Below, one piece after another: positions 37,292 through 64,000 of a stretch of 64,000 bases of DNA. Within the stretch, counting starts at the first letter, position 1; each line of letters starts with the position of its first letter. The DNA is from Allolobophora icterica (Eukaryota; Annelida; Clitellata; Crassiclitellata; Lumbricidae), in assembly GCA_963556255.1 (NCBI GenBank), contig OY744615.1, positions 23,573,191 to 23,637,190 on the forward strand, in the 5' to 3' direction. A program made the position numbers and the translations under genes. A model generated the notes under the pieces. That model ran no database searches and was not told the origin of the DNA. It saw only the letters and a list, made by a program, of their open reading frames with translations.

Positions 37292-40200
37292 ATGTCAAGT
37301 GATAATACAGCACGTGTGCGTTCAAGTCAGAACTGTAAATCGAACAACTCTAAGAAGTACAACAGAGAGCACAAGCACAGGGACAGAAGTCCAGCAGAAA
37401 GCTTTCGCGAAACCAAACGATACACAACGGATGAGTCTGCCAGTAGAAGTAACAGAACAGATAAACACGAACCGTCATACAAGAAATCTCGTAGTTACCG
37501 TGACGGCCCAGAAGCAGATAATCGTGAAGATCGAAGGCACAGAAGATATGCTGAAGATTCGGAGGAACAGTCGTCCAGCGAGCGACTGGCTTCTCCTGGG
37601 GTCCGTCGGAGGAAACAGGCTGAGGAGGACGACATCGACCGTAAATCACGCCAAGTCGGCGACACGGATCAAAAGGAAGAAGCAGGTGTGTTGAATGATG
37701 ATGTTGATATAGACTGGGAGGCGTACAGATCAATTCTCGATGGGATATTCTTTCGCGAAGTTGACGTTATTAAACGAAACAGCCAAGAATATCACGACTT
37801 CTGGCTGTTTCTTAAGAAGTACGAAGATTTTCAGAGGAGAAACCCACACAGAAGATCAAAGATGCTTACGGAAGACCTTGAGAACAGTGTTCACAGTGGT
37901 CAATTAGACATTCCAAACGTTTACAACAAACGATACCGGATAAATATTTCGTTGGGTTGTAAGAACATGGACAGTGCCCTTCAAAGGCAACCAAAATATT
38001 GTCGCAGTGGAATGCCTGAGCTGACAGCAATACAACTGAAATACTTTCAACAGGTTCTTCTACACTATTCTGACTTTCAACAGAAGCAAAAATTTGCAAG
38101 ACTCAAAAAGATTAAGAAGGATCAGCAAAACTTACCAATACACCAATATAAAGCAGAAGTACTAGAAGCAGTTGCACAGAACCAAGTCGTGGTGGTTGCA
38201 GGTGACACAGGATGTGGCAAATCAACGCAGGTGCCTCAATACCTGTTAGAAGCTGGCTATGAGAACATTGCCTGCACCCAACCACGACGAATTGCGTGCA
38301 TTTCACTGTCAAAGCGAGTGTCTTTTGAGACATTGAACGAGTATGGGTCAGAGGTTGCATTTCAGGTGCGATTTGAAAAAAGTCGGACAAAAGCAACAAA
38401 AATCCTGTTTTTGACCGAGGGACTGCTTCTTCGGCAGATAGAAATTGATCCAAGCCTCAAGCAGTACAACGTGATCTTGATTGACGAGGTCCACGAGCGA
38501 CACATTCACACGGACTTCCTGCTTGGTGTAATCAAGTGCATCCTTCACCAGAGATCCGACCTGAAGCTGGTTCTCATGTCGGCAACTATAAACATCGAGC
38601 TATTCAGCGGTTACTTTGACAATGCACCAGTCTGTAAAGTTCCAGGAAGATTGTATCCCATACAGCTTCAGTACATTCCCAAAGATGCCACGGAAGTAGG
38701 AGAGAAGAAAGATCGCCTGGATCCTAGTCCCTATCTGAGAATCTTACAGCTGATTGATCATAAATATCCACCAACTGAAAGAGGAGATGTGCTGATCTTC
38801 CTCAGCGGACTGTCGGACATCATGTCGGTGGTTGAGGCTGCCAAAGAATATGCTCAGAAAGTGAAATCTTGGATTGTTCTTCCACTTCACAGTGCACTTT
38901 CGATTGCCGAGCAAGATAAGGTCTTTGACTATGCCCCAGAAGGAATCCGAAAGTGTGTTGTGTCGACCAACATTGCTGAAACTTCTGTGACAATTGATGG
39001 AATTCGATTCGTAGTTGACTCGGGGAAGGTCAAAGAGATGAACTATGACACAAAATTTGGTATGCAGAAACTACACGAGTTTTGGATCAGCCGAGCAAGT
39101 GCCGAGCAACGCAAGGGTCGAGCAGGAAGAACAGGTCCAGGAGTATGCTATCGTCTTTACTCCGAGTCTGATTATGATGCATTTCAGGATTATTCCACTC
39201 CAGAAATCCAACGAGTGCCACTCGACAGTCTCCTATTACAATTGATATCAATGGGGCTTCCCGATGCACGAAAGTTTCCTTTTATAGAACCTCCACCTAA
39301 AGCAAGCATTGAAACATCTATTGCATTTCTTAAAGAACAAGGTGCTCTGCTTGAAAATGAGCAAATGACCCCAATTGGTGAGCTGCTGGCTCAGCTCCCT
39401 GTTGACGTAATTGTAGGTAAAATGCTCATTATGGCATCAGTGTTTGATATGATCGATCCTGTCCTTACAATCGCTGCTGGACTGTGTGTCCACTCCGTAT
39501 TTACAACTAAAGCACATCGTGACTATGATGCCACGCAGCTGCGGAAGTCGTTCGAGTCGGACCATGGTGACCCACTAACACTATTAAATGCGTTTGATTC
39601 GTGGGTCAAGGTGAAGGCCGATGGTGGTGACAGCCGGAAGTGGTGTAGGAGGCGAGGACTAGAAGAGCAGCGTTTCTACGAAATGACTAAACTCAAACAG
39701 CAGTTTCGTGAGTTGCTTATAGATCATGGACTCCTGAACCGGGAAGTTACGGACACGTACGTTGACCCTGAGGACCGACGCAAGAAAGTGATTGACCGAC
39801 GCAAATTGAGCGAGCTGAGGCATGAGCACAGGAAAACATCCAGGAAGCGCAAGGTGCTTAAGATGGAGGATGATGACTGGGATATTGAACATGGTGAGGA
39901 ATCTGATGAGAAAGCAGAGGATCCTGTTGAAGATCTTGACGGAAGCATCAAAGATCTAGAATTTCGGCTGAAGAACGATATGACATCGTTGCACGAGAAA
40001 GCAAATGCCAGTCGCAGTCTAACACAAAAGGAACTGATCATGCTGAAGGTGATACTGTGCAGCGGCCTTTATCCACAGGTTGCCATTGCAGATGAGCACA
40101 ATAGCTTCAAAGCAGAAACTGATCAGGTTTTTCACACAAAGAGAAAGGGTTTTGTACTTCTCCACCCAACCAGCGTGTTCACTTTGAACCCAGATGTCTT

Positions 40201-41122
40201 GCAGCTGAAAGACCACGAAATTAAGGAAGTCCCAGGGAAGTCAAGCAGTCGTGGTCAGCTAAGCAATAAGCATCAGCTTTTGGCTTTTCTGACGCTTCTT
40301 GAAACTACAAAGCCTTACCTCATGGGGTCAATGCGAGTTCCCGCACTGCAAACGGTTCTGCTTTTCTCCAACAGTCTCGACACGAACCAGGATTTTCGGA
40401 GAATTGCATGCGACGGGTGGCTTGAGGTTCAGTTTGAAGATGGAGAGGATGCAGAAGCAATTATTGATGCTGTAATAAAGCTTCGAACAACGTGGCACCA
40501 CTTATTGAAGCAAAAACTCGATTTGTGTGGACGCCATCCAGGTGCTGACAAGGTTCTTCAGCGGCGGAAACTGCGACATACGCAAGCAACACTAAGCACA
40601 AAACTGGCCGAGTTCCTGCACACCGACATCTACTACTACGTCCGTAGGATCCATGCCGCGGAAATTCAGACTCTTTACCATGGTCCCAGTATGGTCATTG
40701 AAGACAGCCGATCGCAGAATCTTCTTCGTGATTTGGTTCATCTGGGGGGAGAACCACATCCGTATAAGGGTGGCCTGCAGGTTACACCTTATCTGGTCTA
40801 TGACTGTCTCCAGGAGGAAGAGATGGCATCTCTTTGGGGTGAATTCACCCAGTGCATGCAGCGCCATTGGACGTGTCCCGAATGTAACAGTGCAATGATA
40901 GTCACAGTAGCCGAGAGACTGAGGCATCAGCAGGACTGCCAGAAAGAACAGTTGGTTGGTGATGCAGAAAAGGCAATAAGAAATGCTGAGGAAAAGGTGA
41001 AAATGGATGCACTTGACCGCACTCGAAAGCTATACCACTGCCCAACGTGCAAGAAAGACTTCAGATTCACAACAGTAGAAATATTCAAGCACAAGAAAGA
41101 CTGCACATCTGAAGGCAGCTGA
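37292..41122 (+). CDS. DHX34: ATP-dependent RNA helicase DHX34 (DEAH family), intronless
   Basis: A single uninterrupted 1276-codon frame. Residues 1-135 are a charged Arg/Ser/Glu-rich tail. Helicase motifs: I GDTGCGKS (304-311), II DEVH (398-401), III SAT (430-432), V STNIAETSVTIDG (558-570), VI QRKGRAGRTG (606-615). Winged-helix/ratchet and OB-fold regions follow (RKWCRRRG..EQRFYEM..LK.QF). The C-terminus has two C2HC fingers: Cys1195/1198-His1212-Cys1216 and Cys1250/1253-His1267-Cys1271, as in animal DHX34. In human cells and nematodes DHX34 promotes nonsense-mediated decay by remodelling UPF1 complexes. Slightly longer than the human protein (about 1143) through its N-terminal tail. The ATG chosen is the first in frame and precedes the conserved IDW..YR..LDGIFFRE block. 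Confidence 0.96.
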   Translation: MSSDNTARVRSSQNCKSNNSKKYNREHKHRDRSPAESFRETKRYTTDESASRSNRTDKHEPSYKKSRSYRDGPEADNREDRRHRRYAEDSEEQSSSERLASPGVRRRKQAEEDDIDRKSRQVGDTDQKEEAGVLNDDVDIDWEAYRSILDGIFFREVDVIKRNSQEYHDFWLFLKKYEDFQRRNPHRRSKMLTEDLENSVHSGQLDIPNVYNKRYRINISLGCKNMDSALQRQPKYCRSGMPELTAIQLKYFQQVLLHYSDFQQKQKFARLKKIKKDQQNLPIHQYKAEVLEAVAQNQVVVVAGDTGCGKSTQVPQYLLEAGYENIACTQPRRIACISLSKRVSFETLNEYGSEVAFQVRFEKSRTKATKILFLTEGLLLRQIEIDPSLKQYNVILIDEVHERHIHTDFLLGVIKCILHQRSDLKLVLMSATINIELFSGYFDNAPVCKVPGRLYPIQLQYIPKDATEVGEKKDRLDPSPYLRILQLIDHKYPPTERGDVLIFLSGLSDIMSVVEAAKEYAQKVKSWIVLPLHSALSIAEQDKVFDYAPEGIRKCVVSTNIAETSVTIDGIRFVVDSGKVKEMNYDTKFGMQKLHEFWISRASAEQRKGRAGRTGPGVCYRLYSESDYDAFQDYSTPEIQRVPLDSLLLQLISMGLPDARKFPFIEPPPKASIETSIAFLKEQGALLENEQMTPIGELLAQLPVDVIVGKMLIMASVFDMIDPVLTIAAGLCVHSVFTTKAHRDYDATQLRKSFESDHGDPLTLLNAFDSWVKVKADGGDSRKWCRRRGLEEQRFYEMTKLKQQFRELLIDHGLLNREVTDTYVDPEDRRKKVIDRRKLSELRHEHRKTSRKRKVLKMEDDDWDIEHGEESDEKAEDPVEDLDGSIKDLEFRLKNDMTSLHEKANASRSLTQKELIMLKVILCSGLYPQVAIADEHNSFKAETDQVFHTKRKGFVLLHPTSVFTLNPDVLQLKDHEIKEVPGKSSSRGQLSNKHQLLAFLTLLETTKPYLMGSMRVPALQTVLLFSNSLDTNQDFRRIACDGWLEVQFEDGEDAEAIIDAVIKLRTTWHHLLKQKLDLCGRHPGADKVLQRRKLRHTQATLSTKLAEFLHTDIYYYVRRIHAAEIQTLYHGPSMVIEDSRSQNLLRDLVHLGGEPHPYKGGLQVTPYLVYDCLQEEEMASLWGEFTQCMQRHWTCPECNSAMIVTVAERLRHQQDCQKEQLVGDAEKAIRNAEEKVKMDALDRTRKLYHCPTCKKDFRFTTVEIFKHKKDCTSEGS

Positions 41123-42051
41123 ATACCAATGGCCGACAATAAGACATTTGTTAAAAGTATGTGAACTAGTTGGTCTTTATGTCTTAAAATTTTACACATT
41201 GAAATGTGAAAATGCCAAGTGCTGTTTGCAGTGATGCTGTGGTTAAACCTGTATTATAGAATTGCAGCACTCCTATCGCCTTGTTTAAAGTCTTATACAT
41301 AATAAAAAAAATTACCTGTAGTACTGCATTAGTGGTTCAGCTTTGACAGTCGGTATTTGAAAACTGATCGAATTTTTCATGAGTGTACAAATTTTTTCAG
41401 TTCCTAAACATTTATTGTAAAAATTCATGACCTATTCATTTCTGTCAAAACATTTGTCTTTTGATAAAGTCATTTATTGTAAATTTATTCACCATGCATC
41501 AGATATGTTCGTCATATCGTTTGAAAAATTCTTCTGTTATAAAACATTTCTAAATCTTTGTAAGAGTCATCGTTGAAGGTAAAATTCATACCTAATTCAT
41601 TATGCAATATGCAATATATTTAAGCAACAGTTCTTTCTTAACTAGTAATGTGCAAACAAATGCTTGCCAGAGGTCACATGTGTAAATAATAAACGTTCGC
41701 AATGTTTTTCTTTGAAGAGATCTGATGGCCAAATTGCATTCATGCCGAAACAGAGGTTCATCTGAGGATGATCGGACTCAGTTCATCATTCAACCAATCA
41801 TTATTCATACTTGATACTGTTTTCATCATGAAAACAAATTCTTTTTTGGAAGAACGGCATAATGAAGGACAATTGGTTTTGTCTGCAATAAAAGAGGACA
41901 AGAAATGTTTTTACCAAACATCTTGTAAACAAGTAAATTAGCAGCAAGTTTTATTGAAAATGTGGTTGACCGTGGTAACCAACATTCCACATTCAAATGG
42001 AAACAAACTATACCTAAGTTTATGAAAGTACAACCTACAAGTCACATATAA
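41123..42051. other. Convergent intergenic region between DHX34 and the PCGF6-like gene
   Basis: About 0.9 kb of AT-rich DNA holding the 3' UTRs of both genes. No ORF or repeat of note. Confidence 0.5.
41301..41306 (+). terminator. Candidate DHX34 polyadenylation signal
   Basis: AATAAA about 180 bp after the DHX34 stop, in AATAAAAAAAATT. Another AATAAA lies near 41685. Confidence 0.4.
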
Positions 42052-42057
42052 TTTATT
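42052..42057 (-). terminator. Polyadenylation signal of the PCGF6-like gene
   Basis: AATAAA on the minus strand 30 bp after the stop codon of exon 9, which supports that exon as terminal. Confidence 0.6.
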
Positions 42058-42086
42058 CATGTTAAATCAATACATGTCTGTCTAAT

Positions 42087-55535
<13,449 letters not shown>

Positions 55536-55964
55536 CTACATTCAGAAATTTATAAATTTAATTCAAAAACACTTTTGTAATCTGAGACATCAGTAATAAA
55601 TATGTATTTGGGAAACCTATTAAATTTATGAAACTGGCATAATTCTACAATCAATTCCACGAAATTATAAGTGTTGTAAGTAATCAGAAACTTTCTTTTA
55701 AATAATTTAGGGTTTTCTGCTTTCCAGTAATTTAGTACTCGTGTAATTCAACAATTTATTTATAAATATAAGAAATTTTTGGTAAATAAATAAGCAGTCT
55801 TGCTATCTTTCCTTCCTATATTACCAAGTCTGTGAAGTTTCATGATGAAAATACTAAGCCTGTGAAGTCTTAACATGAAATTTAGTAATACAGCAATGAA
55901 TACATTTGTAACTGGAAGATAAGACACTAAGACAGACACAATCACTACACTGGCAAGAACGTGT

Positions 55965-56190
55965 GCTGCGTCCCACTGTGTAAGAGAGCATGCGGATCGC
56001 GATTCGCCTCCCAAAGGTGGCTCATTTCTGAGATTTAAATCTCGGGCTAGCACGGTCCGTACACTGGGACCTTAAATGGCGTGGGTCCTATTCAAATGGG
56101 CAGCGGTGGTGAAGGATCTCGCCCTATCACTTCCTTGAAAAACCAACAGGGTCGAGGCCATACGGTAGCTATATAAAAACGTGTACATTT
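55965..56190 (+). mobile_element. Possible SINE or retroposon fragment
   Basis: Contains GATTTAAATCTCGGGC (B-box-like), GGGTCCTATTCAAATGGGC and a tail-like GTAGCTATATAAAAACG reminiscent of the LINE/SINE 3' end GCGCTATATAAAT. Confidence 0.35.
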
Positions 56191-56947
56191 ACATTTTACT
56201 ATGATGAACGCGACGCCGACAAATCCCGCGTGCAACCAGTTCAACACATTTAGTTGTTTATATTGCTAATATTATGAGATTCACCGTTCACCTTTTGAAA
56301 CTCTCAATACTAATATAATTTAAAATTTATTAATTCTTTAATTCAAAATTATTTCCCACGTATATTTTTTTACAGAATGATAATAACACTAAATCGTATT
56401 AGAATTTTAGCTAAAAGGCCGTGATGCAGGTTGAAACGGAGTATGCTCGGAGTTACTTCGAGTTCGAGTAGGCCTCTACTACACGGTACACCACAGCATA
56501 AATAATTGTAATTATTTATACTGTGACTACACGCAGCGCTATTATAAAGATATCCGCGTAAATTGAACGCTAGTTTATACTATGTTTGCGAATACGTAAT
56601 TAAGTATTCGCAAGCACATGTGCGTGATACTTGTTTGGCGACTGTCAGTGGCACCTGCACGCGGACGCAATAGACGCATTTGCGAGTATACCTTTTGACT
56701 ATAACAGTAAACAAACAGATAGGCCTATTAATGACACTAATGAGAACCTCTAAATGTAAATATCTGAATCTAAATATGACAAAATAATTAAGGTTTAAGA
56801 ATTTCTGGACGGCAAAAAAATATGTATTAGTAGGCTAACAGCTAGCACACTGTGCAGTGTGCACACAACAATGACAATATGCTATTGTTATTAGTTCTAT
56901 GGTTACACTCTAGGCCTATAGCATGAGCCCCTACTTGTACCACTTGT

Positions 56948-57030
56948 ATCGACCAACGAATCGGCCAAAATCGACCAAAATCGGCCAAAATCGACAAAAC
57001 AATCAGACAATATTGGCCATTAATCGACCA
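56948..57030. repeat. Minisatellite of ATCG(A/G)CCAAA units
   Basis: Several head-to-tail near-copies of ATCGGCCAAA and ATCGACCAAA. Confidence 0.6.
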
Positions 57031-58439
57031 AAGAATCTGCTATTTGACGCTGAAATAACAGACACAATCTCAGAAAACGCCATGCCAGTTGCATCTATGC
57101 CTACAGAAAAGTGAAACAGTCTTAATATCAGAAAACAGGGACAAAAATAAATGCATATCTTGCAGACAGATTGTTTGCTGTTGCCACGTTCTCCTTAAGT
57201 TCAATTTGCACAGTCTAGCTTATTCAAATTTGCTTTTGGCTTACAAATTCGTTTTGACATTACCCTCATCACAAGTTGCTTCATTCACAAAAACTAAAAT
57301 ACATTTTGAACAGATTAAGAAATTTGCTGTCAGTGAAGTTTAGTCCTTCATGCTGAAGGCTTGTGAAAAGGCCCGTCTTCTCAAAATTAATAATGATGGA
57401 TCATGGAATCGACGTTTTAGCGTCAACTTGTGATATGATGAAAAAACTAAGATACTAGGCCTATAGGTGCATATGTGAAGTTGTGTCTACTAATTCTATC
57501 AAGACGTTAGGTTTTTGAAATAAACTAAACTGTGCACAGTGCATTACACAAATGTGACGGTTTCAAGCATAATTACGAATTTATGAAAAATCACAAATTA
57601 AAACGCACAGGCCTACGTGAACTGGTAAAAATAGAGGTCAAACAGTTTTTCCGCGCTCACACGCGATAAAATCTGTTGACCATTTTTCTGTTTTTTCAAA
57701 ATTTGGAGAGGACAGATGTGTGGTGTGTCTGTTCAATGTGGGGTCTTGTCCCCCTCAAACCCCCGGGATCGCCGCCCATGTCTTTTAGTATTCATTTAAC
57801 AATATTATGCCATTTGGCCCTTTAATAACTAAAAATGTCCTCCATTTTATGTTAAATGTTACAAAAAGGCCCCGTATCATGAAAGGTGTCGTGCCTTCGG
57901 CGCTCATAATTTGGGCCGCCCATGACCAAATTTCCCGGGCCGCTTTTGCAAGCCCTGCTCACTCATCTCATCCGTGGAAGGCCAGCGAACCCTTAACTAT
58001 TTCATCGGTGACTGCTAGTGGTCATGTTTGAGCCCATTGCGGACCCAAGAAAGTTGATGCCAAAGAAATTCATTATTTGACGACCAAACGGTCTGGCTGT
58101 TACGCACATTTCATCTTACACAGATCTGTGACGTGAGTAGACCTACGTAAGCCTACGCGAGTGCGTATGCTACCATCAGTGCTACCTAGACCTACCAATC
58201 AATGGGCGTGCTATGGACCTATTAGCTGCCTAGTGCGTCCGACGAAATCTATGCTTTTGCCGAGTTTCGAATTCTTTGGTATACAAAACTTATCAGATTG
58301 GAGCACGCGTATAAATCTAAATACTAGTGATTATAATAGCCAACATTTTAGAAGTTAATCTGATCAAAGCTTGTGACATTGATTCGCATTTGGAGCCAAC
58401 TTGAGCACTGTAACTAAGTATGTGATCATGATCGATTCG

Positions 58440-58615
58440 CCTCCTCTCTTGATCTGGACCCTCCGGTAATCGGACTCGGACCTCTTTTGGACTACTCTGT
58501 AGAAAAACCCCTATGATTTGAATTTTGACGCAGTGCTCGTGAATAGGTTGGTGCCCTGCGCTTGGCCTTCAACTGGCGCTTTATAAGTTCGGAGATTACG
58601 ATTGCGATTAAGAGA
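58440..58615 (+). mobile_element. Diverged LINE 3' end with GATTAC tail
   Basis: TCGTGAATAGGTTGGTGCCC...GGCGCTTTATAAGTTCGGAG followed by ATTACGATTGCGATTA, aligning with the tail at 17820-17907. Confidence 0.6.
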
Positions 58616-58619
58616 GTCT

Positions 58620-59340
58620 GAGCAATTAGGAGAATTAATATTCATTCTTTTCACAGACACAAATCTGTAATGTTTCAAGCTAATTAGTTGCCATTATTTT
58701 GAGGCGAATATGACTTTTTTAGCTCTCAAAGACTTGCCACAAGTCGAAAGCAAACCGAGGTGATTACATGGAGAGGAGATGACGCTAAATACAGAAATTT
58801 CATACTTAACGCGGTTGAGGGAATGAGTCATAGGTCTTGAGAATGCATCATTTGCTTTGCGAGTGGATCATTGACCTACAGGATGCATTAGCCTTGGAGT
58901 TGCATCATTAGCCTAGGGAATGGACGCTAAAGTAATGCACCACTGTTTTGGGAAGAGGGGCGTCTCTTCGCTGATATAACAAACAATTTCGGGAATTTTT
59001 TCCTCTAGTCGCGCTCATAGCTGACTGTGAATCTTGGCTAAATAGATATCTGATTACCAGTAATTTAGGCCAAGTCTTTGACTATTTTTTGTTCAAACAT
59101 AGGCCTATAAAGAAGACACGGTGGACTTAAATTTCGTAAACCTCAAATAGAGCAAGCAAAAGTTCGCTACAAATGCAGAAAATATTATAATTAATCTGAA
59201 ATTAAATTAATTGAACAAAAGTCTTTAAATACCCAAAGAACAAAGTACAAGTTTAAAATTAAATTTGCAACTTAAGAAGACGCAGATATCCAAATCGACT
59301 TATATATGTATTTATATATACATATGTAGCCTATATATGT
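58620..59340. other. Intergenic, nothing recognised
   Basis: AT-rich unique sequence without supported features. GAATG(C/G)A(T/C)...ATTA pieces recur loosely near 58840-58930. Confidence 0.4.
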
Positions 59341-59344
59341 AAGC

Positions 59345-59640
59345 ATGCATGCATGTATGTATGTATGTATGTATATATGCAACTATGCATATATGTATGC
59401 ATGTATGTATGCATATATGTGTGTATGTATGTATGTATGGATGTATGTATGTATGTATGTATGTATGTATGTATGTATGTATGTATGTATGTATGTATGT
59501 ATGTATGTATGTATGTATGTATGTATGTATGTATGTATGTATGTATGTATGTATACATACGTATGTATGTATGATTGCTGTAGTGTATACATACGTATGT
59601 ATATATATTTGTATGTATTTATGTGTGTATGTAAGTATGT
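59345..59640. repeat. (GTAT)n tetranucleotide array
   Basis: Long ATGT/GTAT repeat with minor interruptions (GCATGC, ATATATGC), just beyond the 3' end of the SCP gene. Tyr/Val/Cys/Met reading frames over it are artefacts. Confidence 0.95.
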
Positions 59641-59816
59641 ATTCTGTGCATATGCATATTTATATTACACTTGTCATGGATATCTCGAAGGCGCAAGCAT
59701 ATGCTGACTGTAGAGATAGTTTTGAGAATGTATAAAGAGGAAAAAGAGACGCAAAGTGCGATGATTCACATCGCTGCATCTGTGTAGACATCATCAGTGT
59801 CTAGATGCACCAGACA

Positions 59817-63788
<3,972 letters not shown>

Positions 63789-63899
63789 CTTCAGGCGTTT
63801 ACGACTGGCACAGCACAAGACCTATCAATTAAAACAGGTGAAATTTACTGATCCATAGGGCCTATATGCAGTTGACATATTAACACTGAGTCATATTTT

Positions 63900-63900
<1 letters not shown>

Positions 63901-63934
<34 letters not shown>
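63901..63934. repeat. Self-complementary (TAA)n(TTA)n tract
   Basis: ATAATAATAATAAT followed directly by ATTATTATTATTAT: two mirror blocks that form a perfect hairpin. Confidence 0.85.
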
Positions 63935-64000
63935 GAAGATGGTCACTCCAGAGATTAATTTTCACATATTTAGTATCTGACTCCTGAGGGATTATATGTA

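Larger units (their letters stand above)
55536..58430. other. Intergenic, upstream of the PCGF6-like gene
   Basis: No supported gene. It has a SINE-like piece (about 55965-56190) ending AGCTATATAAAAACG and a small minisatellite of AATCGGCCAAAATCGACCA units (about 56948-57030). GC-rich patches near 57760-57960 resemble decayed transposon ends. Confidence 0.4.

Noticed and set aside
37299..41199. Other frames over DHX34 on both strands
   Set aside because: Shadows of the conserved helicase frame.
59331..59735. YVCM/YIHT repeat proteins on both strands
   Set aside because: Translation of the (GTAT)n array.

Overview
This window is animal nuclear DNA. It has spliced genes with GT-AG introns of one to several kilobases, leucine-rich-repeat (LRR) exons of exactly 72 bp, long pure microsatellites, tRNA-derived SINEs, non-LTR retrotransposons and many hAT-type DNA transposons. 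A sarcoplasmic calcium-binding protein (SCP) type EF-hand gene points to an invertebrate. No base in the window fixes the phylum. There is one 200-base assembly gap (11370-11569).

Four host genes are visible. (1) On the minus strand from 12244 leftwards lies an LRR ectodomain gene: a signal-peptide/LRRNT first exon and four 72-bp phase-2 LRR exons, running off the left edge. (2) On the plus strand at 37292-41122 is an intact, intronless DHX34 RNA helicase. (3) On the minus strand at 55535-42087 is a nine-exon Polycomb RING-finger gene, PCGF6-like, reconstructed here exon by exon as a 266-residue protein with a complete C3HC4 RING and a diverged RAWUL domain. It converges on DHX34. (4) On the minus strand at 63788-59817 is a two-exon, 180-residue SCP-like EF-hand gene.

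The rest is mostly mobile DNA, and its insertion history can be read from target-site duplications (TSDs). The largest nest is 18295-37081. A hAT element (TSD ACTTAAAA) of about 1.3 kb was invaded by a second hAT (18756-19596, TSD ATCTAAAG) and by a 16.6-kb element (19841-36476). That giant element has about 20-bp inverted ends (GGTAAAACTGGCGGC core) and a 10-bp duplication, AGAAAATATA. It carries a minus-strand gene with a C48/ULP-like fragment fused to a full PHD finger, followed by three tandemly duplicated 69-bp phase-0 exons. It also carries a hAT MITE and an 8-kb satellite array with 177-bp monomers, 606/780/792-bp higher-order units and a 3,312-bp super-repeat. This is the most unusual object in the window.

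A second nest lies in the last PCGF6 intron: a hAT (42319-45005, TSD GCCTAAGG) containing another hAT (42543-43870) with a hAT C-terminal domain ORF and a foldback end. PCGF6 introns also hold an 867-bp hAT element, a tRNA-SINE and an apparently intact CR1/L2-group LINE (1023-residue EN+RT ORF). The SINE 3' tail resembles that of the LINEs, which suggests a SINE/LINE partnership. LINE fragments, a further hAT MITE (63301-63524) and tetranucleotide arrays fill the SCP gene intron.
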